DNA from: Bradyrhizobium australiense
GTDB taxonomy: Bacteria; Pseudomonadota; Alphaproteobacteria; Rhizobiales; Xanthobacteraceae
NCBI RefSeq assembly: GCF_013114825.1
Contig: NZ_JAAVLX010000001.1
Location: forward strand, 1 to 64,000
Length of the DNA: 64,000 nt
Direction of reading: 5' to 3'
The stretch's first letter is position 1. Each line of letters opens with the position of its first letter. Both the position numbers and the translations under genes were made by a program. The notes under the pieces are model-generated. The model was not told the DNA's origin, did no database searches, and saw only the letters and a list, made by a program, of their open reading frames with translations. Below are positions 9,813 through 19,267 of this stretch, piece by piece.

Positions 9813-10082
9813 CGAACCCCTCCCTTGTATCGCCAGTTTTGTATAGGTCGTTCCGAAATCGCCATGCCGTTCATGCATGGCGACCGGGACCGCCGGGCGA
9901 AAACTAACTGATGACGGAGGCGGCGCGCGCAACTTCACCCGCCGCAACTTGACCGGTAGTCTCATTTTGCATGCTGCGCCGCGACGAGATTTGCGGTGAT
10001 GCAGGGGCAACGCAGAGGGCGACCGGCGGGTTGAAGATGGCTGCGAGAAGGCACGAGGCAGCCGAGCTGACGTTGGCGAAGC

Positions 10083-11510
10083 CTAGCCGGCCAGCCCCCA
10101 GCCACGGAGCCACAGCGCAGATGCGACAATGCCGCCGGAAACGATCGAGCCCGCGGCAACGGTGATGAAGAGCTCCCGCAATCCTCCGCCAAGATCGGCC
10201 ACGACGAGCCAGCCAATTCCCGCCGCGACGAACAACCGGACTGTTCCCCCAAGAACCGGCCACATCACGCGGCCGGCGCCTTGACCTGCGAAATAGAGCA
10301 GCATCCCGAGACCGGCCACGCCGTAGAAGGGCGCTACGTTGCGGAAATAGATCGCGCCGGCTGCAAGGACCTCGGGCTCCGTGCTGAACAGCGTCAGCCA
10401 TGCGTGCGGAAATATTGTCACGACAAGTCCAAGGAGTTCGGCGACAGCGGCTGCAAAAAAAGCGGCCACCCAGGCGACGCGCTCCGCCCTCCTGATCTGG
10501 CCCGCTCCGATATTTACCCCAACCATGGTGAGCGCCGCGCTGCCAAGCGCGAACAGCAGCGGAATCTGGATGTAGTCGAGGCGCGACGCGATTCCGTACC
10601 CTGCGATTGCGTCAGTCCCGAACAGCCCGACGGCGCCGGTGACCAGGACAGCAGTCAGATTGGACTGAATGGTGCCGAGCGCCGACAATCCGCCGACGCC
10701 AAAAATATCGCCGAGCAGCCGCCACTTGATGAGACGCGCGTCGAACGGCAGACGCAACGAGGCTCGGGCGGAGCGCATGTAGACGATCAAGACGAGCGCG
10801 CCGACGAAATAATAGACGACGACGGCAACGCCGGCTCCCGTTACGCCGAGCCGCGGAAAGGGACCCCAGCCGAAGATCAAGGCCGGCGAAAGCGGAAGCA
10901 AGACGAACACGCCCAGCAGAATGACGGCCGCCGGCGCGACCGTGTTGCCTGCGCCACGAAGGGCCGCCGCCAGAAGGCTGACGATCCAGACAAAGATCGC
11001 TCCGAAGAAGATGACGTGGCCATATTCGAGGGCCGCACCGAGGGCTCCCGATTGGCCGCCGAGCAAACGGTAGACAGCCTCGCCCCACAGCCACTCGGCG
11101 CCGGCAAAGATCGCTCCGAAGGCAATGGCGAGAACGAGTGCGTTCAGTGCCAGCGCCTCGGCTTCGGCCACTTTGCCAGCGCCCATCGCGCGCGCGATTG
11201 CCGATGCGACGCCGCCGCCGATGCCGCCGTTCGACATCATCTGCATCAGCATGAAGATGGGAAACACCAGGCTGACGCCCGCCAGGGCTTCCGTTCCGAG
11301 GAAGCTGACGAAATAGGTCTCCGCCACCCCAACGAGGGTTTGCACGACCATAACCACGAGAGTCGGCAGAGCGAGCTTCAGGAGCGTCGGTAGCACGGGG
11401 CCATCGAGCATCGCCCTCTGCTTGACCTTCACCGCTTCGTTTTCTTTCCGGCTGCCGGCCAGGGCCACCAGTTGCGGCAAGGAGGGTTGTTGGGGTGTCG
11501 GTGTCATCAT
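10083..11510 (-). CDS. MATE-family multidrug/toxin efflux transporter
   Basis: 475 residues with about twelve membrane segments arranged as two MATE bundles. Family motifs include PTLVVMVVQTLVGVAETYFVSFLG early on, GIGGGVASAIARAMGAG, and YGIASRLDYIQIPLLFALGSA in the second half. It would export organic cations or toxins in exchange for Na+ or H+. Two ATGs (11510, 11507) are possible starts. The first overlaps the stop of the upstream hydrolase by one base, so the two genes form an operon read away from the tetR-type gene. A substrate or product of the hydrolase is a reasonable guess for what is exported. Confidence 0.92.
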   Translation of the reverse strand: MMTPTPQQPSLPQLVALAGSRKENEAVKVKQRAMLDGPVLPTLLKLALPTLVVMVVQTLVGVAETYFVSFLGTEALAGVSLVFPIFMLMQMMSNGGIGGGVASAIARAMGAGKVAEAEALALNALVLAIAFGAIFAGAEWLWGEAVYRLLGGQSGALGAALEYGHVIFFGAIFVWIVSLLAAALRGAGNTVAPAAVILLGVFVLLPLSPALIFGWGPFPRLGVTGAGVAVVVYYFVGALVLIVYMRSARASLRLPFDARLIKWRLLGDIFGVGGLSALGTIQSNLTAVLVTGAVGLFGTDAIAGYGIASRLDYIQIPLLFALGSAALTMVGVNIGAGQIRRAERVAWVAAFFAAAVAELLGLVVTIFPHAWLTLFSTEPEVLAAGAIYFRNVAPFYGVAGLGMLLYFAGQGAGRVMWPVLGGTVRLFVAAGIGWLVVADLGGGLRELFITVAAGSIVSGGIVASALWLRGWGLAG

Positions 11511-12622
11511 CAGCGGCTCGGGAGGGTTCGAATAAACTCGACCAGCGCGGTGCTGACTTCGTTCCGCCGCTCCTGCTGGGTCCAGTGGCCACAGCCGGGC
11601 AGCATCTGAACCTTGCGCAAACCAGGAACGAAGTTCTTCTGGTTGGCGAGCAACTGATCCGTTCCAGGGAAGGAGAGCAGGAAGTCACGATCGCCCGCGA
11701 TATAGAGCGCCGGTACAGACACTTGCATGCCGGCCGTCGCACCCGTGATTTCCCAGTTGCGATCGATGTTGCGGTAATAGTTGAGCGCGCCCCGGAAACC
11801 GGTTCGCTTGAACTCCTCACCATAGAAGTCGATGTCGTTTTCGCTGATCCACGATGGCAGGGCTTTGGGTGCGCCGGGTCCTTGCAGAAATCCGCCGCCC
11901 TTCGGCACCATGGCAAGGTTCGGCGTGGGCCCGCCGGCGGCTGCGGCCGCGCGGGCTGCGGCTACGCCATCGCCGGACGCCCCGAACAGCATGTTGCGAA
12001 TGGTCGCACGCGGATCACGCCCCAACTCCGCCTCGGCCGGCCCGGGCTCCATGAAATAGAGCTGATAGAATTGCGCCGTCTCCGTGCGCGGCATGAGACT
12101 GGTCGGCGGCGCTTTGCCGCGCGGGCGCAACGGGACGCTGAGGGCTGCGACCGCTCTGAAGCGGTCGGGCCGCATGAGGGCTGCCTGCCAGGCGATGCTG
12201 GCACCCCAATCATGACCGACGATGACGGCGGTCGCCGCGCCCAAGGCATCAAGAATGCCGACCATGTCGCCTATGAGATGTAGAATCGTGTATTGATCGA
12301 TCTCCTGCGGCGCGTCGCTCTTGCCGTAACCGCGCAAGTCCGGAGCGACAACACGGAAGCCGGCGGCAGCAAGCGCATCAATCTGATGCCGCCAGGAGAA
12401 CCAGGATTCAGGAAAGCCGTGCACCAGCAGCACCAGCGGTCCCTCGCCCTGTTCGGCAATGTTGATGTGGATGCCATTGCATTCGATGATCCGTTGGGTC
12501 GTCGTGCTCATTTTTCCGTTCCGTTCCGAAGTTGCTGCAAATGCGCTCGATGAGATCGCGTCAGGGGCAATTCGCAATGCGAGCGGTGCCAATGCCGCGG
12601 CCAGCAGCTGGCGTCTTTTCAT
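11510..12622 (-). CDS. Exported alpha/beta hydrolase, epoxide hydrolase-like
   Basis: A 370-residue protein whose N-terminus (MKRRQLLAAALAPLAL, then SAFAATS) looks like a twin-arginine or Sec signal. The alpha/beta-hydrolase core has the oxyanion motif HGFPESWFSWRHQ, the nucleophile elbow VGHDWGASIAW with Asp as nucleophile, and a late His in GCGHWTQQE. An Asp nucleophile after His is typical of epoxide hydrolases and haloalkane dehalogenases; the HGFPE motif favours epoxide hydrolase. Good ribosome-binding site (GAGGAAAG). First gene of a two-gene operon with the MATE exporter and divergent from the TetR regulator, across two matched operator palindromes. Confidence 0.88.
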   Translation of the reverse strand: MKRRQLLAAALAPLALRIAPDAISSSAFAATSERNGKMSTTTQRIIECNGIHINIAEQGEGPLVLLVHGFPESWFSWRHQIDALAAAGFRVVAPDLRGYGKSDAPQEIDQYTILHLIGDMVGILDALGAATAVIVGHDWGASIAWQAALMRPDRFRAVAALSVPLRPRGKAPPTSLMPRTETAQFYQLYFMEPGPAEAELGRDPRATIRNMLFGASGDGVAAARAAAAAGGPTPNLAMVPKGGGFLQGPGAPKALPSWISENDIDFYGEEFKRTGFRGALNYYRNIDRNWEITGATAGMQVSVPALYIAGDRDFLLSFPGTDQLLANQKNFVPGLRKVQMLPGCGHWTQQERRNEVSTALVEFIRTLPSR

Positions 12623-12689
12623 AGTCTTTCCTCAGGTCAAGCCGGCGTACTCGCGGTGCCGATCATCCTTTACCGTCAGAACCAGTTTT

Positions 12690-12737
12690 GGTACTAGATG
12701 GTACCTTACGAGCCGATGTATGGTACTATCGGGTACC
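12690..12737. promoter_or_regulatory. Two identical-format TetR-type operators in the divergent promoter
   Basis: Two palindromes of the form GGTAC-N6-GTACC occur at 12690-12705 and 12722-12737. Their starts are 32 bp apart, about three DNA turns, so both would face the same side of the helix. They lie between the hydrolase-MATE operon and the tetR-type gene; the second ends 13 bp before the regulator's ATG. This is the expected layout for autoregulation plus control of the efflux/hydrolase operon by the TetR protein. Confidence 0.75.
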
Positions 12738-12750
12738 AAGTCAAGGGGCA

Positions 12751-13395
12751 ATGACATCAATGAGTCCGAAAGCGAAGCCGCGCGAGGGTGAAACCGATGA
12801 GGCCGCAGTCCGGAAGCGGATTCTCGGCGCGGCTTTTTCCGCGTTCATAGAGGGCGGCTATGCGCAGACCAGCACCTTGGAGATTGCGACACGTGCACGT
12901 GTGTCAAAACGCGAGCTTTATTCATTGTTCGGCAACAAGGAAGCGATGCTGGTCGCCTGCATCACCGAGCGCGCACAGCGGTTGAAAACACCGGCCGATT
13001 TGCCCGAGCTGCGCGACAGGGAAATCCTGGCCAACGTGCTTACGGCTTTTGGAACGAGACTTTTGACTGAAACGACCGATCCGATGGTCGTTGCTGTGCT
13101 CCGGCTGGCGATATCCGAGACAGTGCATGCCCCAAAAGTTGCACAAGCGCTGGAATCGACCGCTCGCCGGCCCACGCGTGCTTCATTGCGAGACATCATG
13201 GCAAATGCCAAATCAGCCTGTCTTTGCGATGGCGATCCTGCCGCGATGACCGAACAATTTTTGGGGCTGCTCTGGGGCGACCTGATGACCGGCCTGCTGC
13301 TTCAAGTGGCCGATCGCCCGAGCGCCGGCGAAATCGCGCGACGGGCCCGCGAGGCAACGACAGGGTTTCTAAGTATCTATCCAAAGCCCAGGTGA
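12751..13395 (+). CDS. TetR-family transcriptional regulator
   Basis: 214 residues from the ATG at 12751 (AAGGGG ribosome-binding site); the frame extends upstream through the operators, which makes the longer form unlikely. The N-terminal helix-turn-helix spans about residues 15-60 (ILGAAFSAFIEGGYAQTSTLEIATRA, then VSKRELYSLFGNKEAML). The C-terminal domain resembles TetR_C proteins of the AefR type (LRLAISETVHAPKVAQALE). It probably represses the divergent hydrolase-MATE operon and itself through the two GGTAC-N6-GTACC sites, and is released by a small hydrophobic ligand. Confidence 0.9.
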   Translation: MTSMSPKAKPREGETDEAAVRKRILGAAFSAFIEGGYAQTSTLEIATRARVSKRELYSLFGNKEAMLVACITERAQRLKTPADLPELRDREILANVLTAFGTRLLTETTDPMVVAVLRLAISETVHAPKVAQALESTARRPTRASLRDIMANAKSACLCDGDPAAMTEQFLGLLWGDLMTGLLLQVADRPSAGEIARRAREATTGFLSIYPKPR

Positions 13396-13618
13396 AATCG
13401 CTTTCCTTCACCTTGGTGGATTCGCGATCAACGAGATTGGTGCAGCCGGCGAAGTCGCCGGTGCGCTTGTCACCTCGGATGATCTGCCGTTTTCGCTTGA
13501 CCGCAGTATGCGGTATTTCTACGTCCATTCAGATCCGTTCTTCGCATCGGACTCGCGGCCATGAGAAAGATGCTCGAACGGTTTCCTGCCCGCCCACAAA
13601 TATGGAGAAGATCCCGTC

Positions 13619-14386
13619 GTGGCATTTGAACTGTTCAACCTCGCCGGCAAAAGAGCGCTCGTCACAGGATCGTCCCAGGGAATCGGGCTCGCCATCGCGC
13701 GCGGGCTCGCCGAGCATGGTGCCACCGTCGTCCTGAACGGACGGGAGCGCAACAAGCTCGAGGCCGCCGCCGCGAGCCTGACCGCAGCCGGGCACAAGGT
13801 TGCGGTCGCCGGTTTCGATGTCACCGTCGCCGAGGATGTTCGCGAAGGCATTGCCGCGGTCGAACGGACGAATGGGGCGATCGATATTCTCGTCAATAAT
13901 GCCGGCATGCAGTTTCGCGCGCCGCTCGAGGATTTTCCGGTGGAGAAGTGGGAGCAATTGCTCAGGACCAATGTCTCGAGCGCCTTCTTCGTCGGTCAGG
14001 CCGTCGCGCGCCACATGATCCCGCGCGGAAAGGGCAAGATTATCAACATCGCGTCGGTTCAGAGCGAGTTGGCCCGCCCGGGCATTGCCCCCTACACCGC
14101 AACCAAGGGAGCGATCAAGAACCTCACGCGCGGCATGTGTGCCGATTGGGCCAGGCACGGGCTGCAGATCAATGCCATCGCGCCGGGTTATTTCAAGACT
14201 CCGCTGAACCAGGCGCTGGTCGACGATCCCCAGTTTTCAGCGTGGCTTGAAAAGCGGACGCCGGCCTCCCGCTGGGGCAACGTGGACGAATTGATCGGCG
14301 CCGCCGTTTTCCTGTCGGGAGATGCCTCGTCCTTCGTCAACGGGCATACGCTCTATGTCGACGGCGGTATCACGACCTGTCTTTAA
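13619..14386 (+). CDS. SDR-family oxidoreductase, gluconate 5-dehydrogenase-like
   Basis: 255 residues from a GTG start (13619) with GGAGA upstream. It is a classical short-chain dehydrogenase: cofactor motif TGSSQGIG near residue 17, NNAG near 91, catalytic Tyr-Lys in YTATKGA near 160, and the end DGGITTCL. The sequence closely follows gluconate 5-dehydrogenases, which interconvert 5-ketogluconate and gluconate, but substrate assignment within this family is unreliable. The gene stands alone between a TetR gene and a pseudogene. The 220 bp before it show no further gene. Confidence 0.85.
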   Translation: MAFELFNLAGKRALVTGSSQGIGLAIARGLAEHGATVVLNGRERNKLEAAAASLTAAGHKVAVAGFDVTVAEDVREGIAAVERTNGAIDILVNNAGMQFRAPLEDFPVEKWEQLLRTNVSSAFFVGQAVARHMIPRGKGKIINIASVQSELARPGIAPYTATKGAIKNLTRGMCADWARHGLQINAIAPGYFKTPLNQALVDDPQFSAWLEKRTPASRWGNVDELIGAAVFLSGDASSFVNGHTLYVDGGITTCL

Positions 14387-14441
14387 TAGCGGCCGAAGCG
14401 CTATCTACCGCATTGCTAATCCTTGAGAGCCGGTCTCGCGC

Positions 14442-14833
14442 ATGAGCAAATATCAGTACTACGAATTTCAGGCGATCGATCGAACTCTCGACCAGGCGGC
14501 CCAGGATGCGCTGCGATCGATTTCATCCCGGCACGGATCACCGCAACGAGCTTCACCAACCATTACGAATGGGGCGACCTCAAAGGCGAGCCGCACAAAT
14601 TCATGGAGCGCTGGTTCGGCCTGCATCTTTATCTGGGCGAATTGGGCACGCGATGCCTGATGCTGCGCGTGCCCACGCGGTTTGTGAAACGAGAGGACAT
14701 AGATCCCTATCTTGGTGAGCGCGCCATGAGAAAAAGGGAAGGTTCATTGAGCGGCCGAGCAACCTCGGACGCGACCGTGACGAGGGAACGGGTTGATTGC
14801 AGAGCGCGATCGCGGAGTTGCCGCGATCCGTGA
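14442..14833 (+). pseudogene. Frameshifted small hypothetical gene
   Basis: The start MSKYQYYEFQAIDRTL is followed after about 25 codons by a one-base frameshift near 14535. The remainder of a recognisable hypothetical protein (ITATSFTNHYEWGDLKG, then RWFGLHLYLGELGTRCLMLR) continues in another frame to about 14730 and then loses similarity. The intact family, as I remember it, is a large uncharacterised protein with this N-terminus, so this looks both frameshifted and truncated. Function unknown. Confidence 0.65.
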
Positions 14834-14919
14834 GCTGTTGGTAAGACTCGAATCAGCGGCCGGCATTGAACGAAGTCTCAATAAACTACTCTCTGCCCGG
14901 CGCCCTCTGCTCGTGGACG

Positions 14920-15924
14920 TCAGGCGGATTTCGTTTCGCCAGACCGCGCACGCAAGGCACTGAACGTATCGACCTTGATCTCGGCGGTTGAGCCGTCGGC
15001 GAAGGAGAGGTTTACCGGATCGAAGCCGAGATCCAGGGTCAACTGATCCGGCCCGTCTCCGAAGGACACCGTCGCGACATTTCCTGATATCGTGACGTTC
15101 ATATTCTCAGCCGAAAAGCCCTCGCCCAGTTTGATGGTAACGTCGCGGTTGGTGAAGATGGTATCCTTGCCGTCGCCGACGTTGAACAGGATTGTGGAGC
15201 CCCGGTCAGCGCGAATCGTATCGTCGCCGGTCCCGCCGTTGACGATCGTTCCGTTGTCAGCATCGATGGTGTCGTTGCCCGCACCGCCCTCGACATAACT
15301 GCCGACGAGGGCTGAGATTGAATCGTCACCGTCGCCACCATAGGCGCGGCTGTCGGACCAAACCGAGATCGTGTCATTCCCCGCGCCGCCATCGACCAGG
15401 CTCTCGGACCAGGCGCTGATCGTGTCGTTTCCGGCGCCACCCATCGTCACGGTATTTGACCAGGCGCGCACCACGTCGTCGCCGTCGCCGGCATCCACCG
15501 CGCCATCGGACCAGATATCGATCCGGTCGTTGCCGGCGCCGGCATAGACAGCCGATCCCGACCAGGCATGGACCGAGTCATTGCCCGCGCCACTATCGAC
15601 GATGCTATCGGACCAGACATCGATCGTATCATTGCCGTCGCCGCCGTCGGCGAGGGTCTTGCTCCAACCAGACAGCGCATCGTCGCCGTCGGTCCCCGGC
15701 CGATATGACATTCCGAGTTCCTGCAACCGCAGTAAGAATGCCTGTACCACCGGCGATTGGCCGATGCCGCCGGTGGACGGCGTTGACGGTCCGCCCTGCG
15801 ATTTGTCGTTGGATGAAGTCTGATGGTTGGACGCCAGCGTGGCCAAAAGCTTCGGTGGCTCCGGCGGCTGCGGCAACTGCCAGGCTCGGAAGGACGGGAA
15901 AAGAGGATTGTAGAGCACCCTCAT
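14920..15924 (-). CDS. RTX-type calcium-binding repeat protein
   Basis: 334 residues. After a Pro/Ser-rich N-terminus (about 1-75) come nine consecutive repeats of about 17 residues (about 78-235). Each pairs a calcium-binding RTX nonapeptide half (GGAGNDTIS-like) with a half carrying a Trp-Ser-Asp/Gly/Glu motif. A C-terminal domain (DGKDTIFTNRDVTIKLGEGF, then LTLDLG) follows. RTX proteins are normally secreted unfolded by type I systems through C-terminal signals and fold on calcium. No secretion genes are adjacent, but a type I ABC/adaptor pair lies at 38.8-41.9 kb. The encoded activity, if any, is unknown; there is no recognisable enzymatic domain. Confidence 0.82.
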   Translation of the reverse strand: MRVLYNPLFPSFRAWQLPQPPEPPKLLATLASNHQTSSNDKSQGGPSTPSTGGIGQSPVVQAFLLRLQELGMSYRPGTDGDDALSGWSKTLADGGDGNDTIDVWSDSIVDSGAGNDSVHAWSGSAVYAGAGNDRIDIWSDGAVDAGDGDDVVRAWSNTVTMGGAGNDTISAWSESLVDGGAGNDTISVWSDSRAYGGDGDDSISALVGSYVEGGAGNDTIDADNGTIVNGGTGDDTIRADRGSTILFNVGDGKDTIFTNRDVTIKLGEGFSAENMNVTISGNVATVSFGDGPDQLTLDLGFDPVNLSFADGSTAEIKVDTFSALRARSGETKSA

Positions 15925-16150
15925 GTCGGCATTTCCAGACTCGGTTGCCGCCGTTTGAACCGCGGCGACATGGTGTGAAGATGCCTGAACGGTATCGCGA
16001 TGCTCCTAAGAAATAATTACTGATCTACCTAAGGATGTATCAAGAGATCTCTCGTCGCGAGTGTTATTGTTCGAGCCCGCGAGCGTCCCCACGAAATGGC
16101 AGCGCCCGGCAATCAACGCCGGATGCTGCAAGCGCACAATAGCGATAGCT

Positions 16151-17125
16151 CTACTTCTTGTATGCGGCGATCACGGCTTCGCCATCGGCGCCCGCCTTTT
16201 TGAGCCAATCTGCCGTCAACTGCTCGCCGATCTTCTCCAGGCCCGACTTCAGCGCCGGAGGTGGCGGCAGCACCTTCATCTTGTTGGCCTGAAGCTGTTC
16301 GAGATACCACTTCGCCTTTTCTTCGGCGAGCTTCCAGCCGCGTTCTTCGGCGACCGCCGATGCCTTGAGGATCGCGTCCTGCGTTGGCTTGTCGAGCGCA
16401 TCGAAAGCCGCCTTGTTCACAAAAGTGACGTTCTTCGGAATCCAGGCCTGCGTATCGTAGAAATGCGTCATGGTTTCCCAGGACTTGCTGTCGTAGCCAG
16501 TCGAGCCCGAGGTCATGAACGCGTTCACGACGCCGGTGGCCAGCGCCTGCGGCAGCTCCGCCGCCTGGATGGTGACGGGCTGCGCGCCGACAAGTTCGGC
16601 GATGCGCGAGGTGCCGACGTTATAGGCGCGCCACTTCAAGCCTTTCATGTCCTCCACCGTGTTGAGGTCCTTCTTGGCATAAATGCCCTGCGGTCCCCAT
16701 GGCACCGCGAACAGAAGCATGAGTCCCTGCGAGGCGAGCTTCTTTTCGATGGCGGGTTTCGATGCGAACCACAGCCTCTTGGCTGCCGGATAGCTCGTCG
16801 CGAGGAACGGGATGACGTCGATGCCGAACATCGGATCTTCGTTCTCGTGTAGCGAGATCAGAACCTCGCCCGCCTGCGCCTGCCCGGTCGCGACCGCGCG
16901 CTTGATTTCCGGCGCCTTGAACAGCGACGCGGCGGGATGCACGGTGATCTGCAGCTTGTTGCCGGTGGCATCGGCAACGTCCTTGGCGAACGCGATCAGA
17001 TTCACCGAATGGGGATTATCCGCCGGATAGGCCGCTGGAAGATTCCATTTTGTCTGCGCCATTGCGGGAACGGCAATCGCCGCGACGCAGGCGGCCGTTG
17101 CACACGTTTTTATAAATCTGAACAT
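16151..17125 (-). CDS. dctP: TRAP transporter solute-binding protein DctP-type
   Basis: 324 residues with a signal peptide (MFRFIKTCATAACVAAIAVPAM, cut near AQT-KWN) and the DctP-family fold. Key stretches are FAKDVADATGNKLQITVHPAASLF, a central YAKKDLNTVEDMKGLKWR and the conserved Arg used for carboxylate binding (AYNVGTSRIAELVGAQPV region). It captures a solute, probably an organic acid, in the periplasm for the DctQM membrane pair. It is the last gene of dctQMP, 14 bp after dctM. Confidence 0.92.
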   Translation of the reverse strand: MFRFIKTCATAACVAAIAVPAMAQTKWNLPAAYPADNPHSVNLIAFAKDVADATGNKLQITVHPAASLFKAPEIKRAVATGQAQAGEVLISLHENEDPMFGIDVIPFLATSYPAAKRLWFASKPAIEKKLASQGLMLLFAVPWGPQGIYAKKDLNTVEDMKGLKWRAYNVGTSRIAELVGAQPVTIQAAELPQALATGVVNAFMTSGSTGYDSKSWETMTHFYDTQAWIPKNVTFVNKAAFDALDKPTQDAILKASAVAEERGWKLAEEKAKWYLEQLQANKMKVLPPPPALKSGLEKIGEQLTADWLKKAGADGEAVIAAYKK

Positions 17126-17139
17126 GACAAAATACCTCT

Positions 17140-18447
17140 CTAGCCAGGGAACGCGATCTGCGGCAGCACCATCACGATATCAGGAAAGACCGTGATGATG
17201 GCAACCGCCAGAACGAGCAGGAAGAAGAACGGCAGCGCGGCCTTGGCGACCGTATTGGAATCCTTGCCGCTCATGGTCTGCAGGACGAACAGGTTGAAGC
17301 CGACGGGCGGAGAAACCTCCGCCATCTCCACCACCAGCACCAGGAAAATGCCGAACCAGACCAGATCGAAGCCGGCCTGTTTCACCATCGGAATGACGAT
17401 GGCGGTGGTCAGCACGATCATGGAGATGCCGTCGAGTGCGGTGCCGAGCACGATGTACATGACGGTGAGCGCCGCGATCAGCGAATAGGGGCTGAGCTGC
17501 AGGCTGTTCACCCAGTTCGCGAGCGCCATCGGGATGCCGGTATAGGCCATCGACGTGCCCATGTAGGAGGCGCCCGCCAGGATCAAGAGGATCATGCAAT
17601 TGACCCGCGTTGCGCCCATGACGCTCGCCCAGAACGATTGCCAGGTCAGCGCGCCCTGCCACCATGCGATCGCGAGCGATCCCAATACGCCCCAGGCCGC
17701 GCATTCCGTCGCCGTGGCCCAGCCCATCAGCAGCGACAGAAAGACGAAAACGATCAGCAATAGACAAGGAATGAGATTGAGCGACTCGGCAATGCGCCTG
17801 CGAAGGCTCATCGACGGTTCGGCCGGCGGCGTGCGCTTCGGATTGGCGAGCGACCAGATCGCGATGTAGCCGGAATAGAGCACCATGACCAGCAGGCCCG
17901 GCAAAAATCCGGCGAGAAAAACCTGAATGATGGAGACGTTCGCCTGTACGGCGTAGACTACCATCGTGATCGACGGCGGGATGAGAATGCCGAGCGTGCC
18001 CGCACCGGCCAAAGATCCAAGGCTCAAGTCTTCGTCATAGCCGCGCTTCTTCAGTTCGGGCAGGGCGATCTTGGCAACCGTGGCGCAGGTCGCGGCTGAT
18101 GATCCCGACACCGAACCGAACACGCCGCAGGCGAGGACATTGACGTGCATGAGCCGGCCGGGCAGCCAGTTCAGCCAGGGCGCAAACCCGCGGAACATTT
18201 CCTCCGACAAGCGCGTGCGGAACAGAATTTCGCCCATCCAGATGAAGAGCGGCAGCGCGGCGAGCGACCACGACGCGCTGTTGCCCCAAACCGTCGTCGC
18301 CAGCACGCTGCCGGCCGGAATGCCACCGGCGGCGAATTGCATGCCGGCCCATCCCGTCGCCATCAGGGCGACGGCGATCCAGACGCCGGCGCCGAGCAAC
18401 AGCGCAAGGAATCCGAGCAGGATGGCGGCGATGGAAAGAAGCTCCAT
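17140..18447 (-). CDS. dctM: TRAP transporter large permease DctM-type
   Basis: 435 residues from MELLSIAAILLGF (18447), one base after the dctQ stop. About twelve membrane segments with family signatures CGVFGSVSGSSAATCATVAKIALPEL, GTLGILIPPSITMVVYAV and VEMAEVSPPVGFNLFVLQ. It is the sodium-coupled translocating subunit of the TRAP system. Confidence 0.94.
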   Translation of the reverse strand: MELLSIAAILLGFLALLLGAGVWIAVALMATGWAGMQFAAGGIPAGSVLATTVWGNSASWSLAALPLFIWMGEILFRTRLSEEMFRGFAPWLNWLPGRLMHVNVLACGVFGSVSGSSAATCATVAKIALPELKKRGYDEDLSLGSLAGAGTLGILIPPSITMVVYAVQANVSIIQVFLAGFLPGLLVMVLYSGYIAIWSLANPKRTPPAEPSMSLRRRIAESLNLIPCLLLIVFVFLSLLMGWATATECAAWGVLGSLAIAWWQGALTWQSFWASVMGATRVNCMILLILAGASYMGTSMAYTGIPMALANWVNSLQLSPYSLIAALTVMYIVLGTALDGISMIVLTTAIVIPMVKQAGFDLVWFGIFLVLVVEMAEVSPPVGFNLFVLQTMSGKDSNTVAKAALPFFFLLVLAVAIITVFPDIVMVLPQIAFPG

Positions 18448-18448
18448 G

Positions 18449-18994
18449 TCAGACCCCGCTCTGCATGGCACGCTCGACGATCTCCTCGGCGCTCTCCGGC
18501 TTCGGCATTTCGTAGCGCGGCGCGAAGCCGCGCAGCACGTGGATCAGCTCATCCACGAAGGCGATGAAAAGAACCGCGAGTCCGCCGCTGTAGCCGAGCT
18601 GCGGAATCCACAGCGGCACCGCGATGACGCCTTGCGAAATGTCGGAAAATTTCCAGGACTGCCAGGTCATGATCACGGCATGCCACGCGAAAAATCCGAT
18701 GAAGCCGACGCCGACGAGGAGGGCAGCGATCTCGACATAATGACGCACATTGTCGTTGAGGCGGTCGATCAACAGGCCGACGCGGATCATCTCGCCGTGT
18801 TTGAAGGTGTGCGCGAGCCCGAGGAAGGCGGTTGCCGCCATGCACCAGGAGATAAAATCATCGCCTGCGGGAATATTGATGCCAAGCGGACGGCCCGCCG
18901 ACAGCAGCATCATCAGGACAAAGATCACAATGAGGAAAAGTCCGGCAAGGTAGCCGGAGAAAAGGTAGAGTCGATCAAGAAACACGCGGATCAT
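18449..18994 (-). CDS. dctQ: TRAP transporter small permease DctQ-type
   Basis: 181 residues from the ATG at 18994, behind a GAGGGGAAG ribosome-binding site. Four membrane segments with the DctQ pattern (GDDFISWCMAATAFLGLAHTF, then HGEMIRVGLLIDRL). It is the first gene of the dctQMP operon and forms the membrane complex with DctM. The 270 bp up to cbbR (18995-19267) hold the probable promoter but no recognisable operator. Confidence 0.9.
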   Translation of the reverse strand: MIRVFLDRLYLFSGYLAGLFLIVIFVLMMLLSAGRPLGINIPAGDDFISWCMAATAFLGLAHTFKHGEMIRVGLLIDRLNDNVRHYVEIAALLVGVGFIGFFAWHAVIMTWQSWKFSDISQGVIAVPLWIPQLGYSGGLAVLFIAFVDELIHVLRGFAPRYEMPKPESAEEIVERAMQSGV

Positions 18995-19267
18995 AGTGTG
19001 TTCTTCCCCTCGCACGCATATCGCCGGGAAGCAATAGGCGTACCACTTTCGGTAACCGTTCCTTCTGGACGGGCCTAACATCCGCGTCCCGCCAAAGCGG
19101 ACGACCGAAATCAGCCTCCCAAGGAGATAGGTTTTCGGAGTTGTTCGGGACAGTCAAGGCAGGGCGAGGCAAATCCTGCGACTCTTTCTACGAATACCAT
19201 CCCGATCGCGGCGGGACCTTGGCTCTAGTCGTTTTCTCGCGCCAAGCGACGTTGAAAGAACAGCGCG

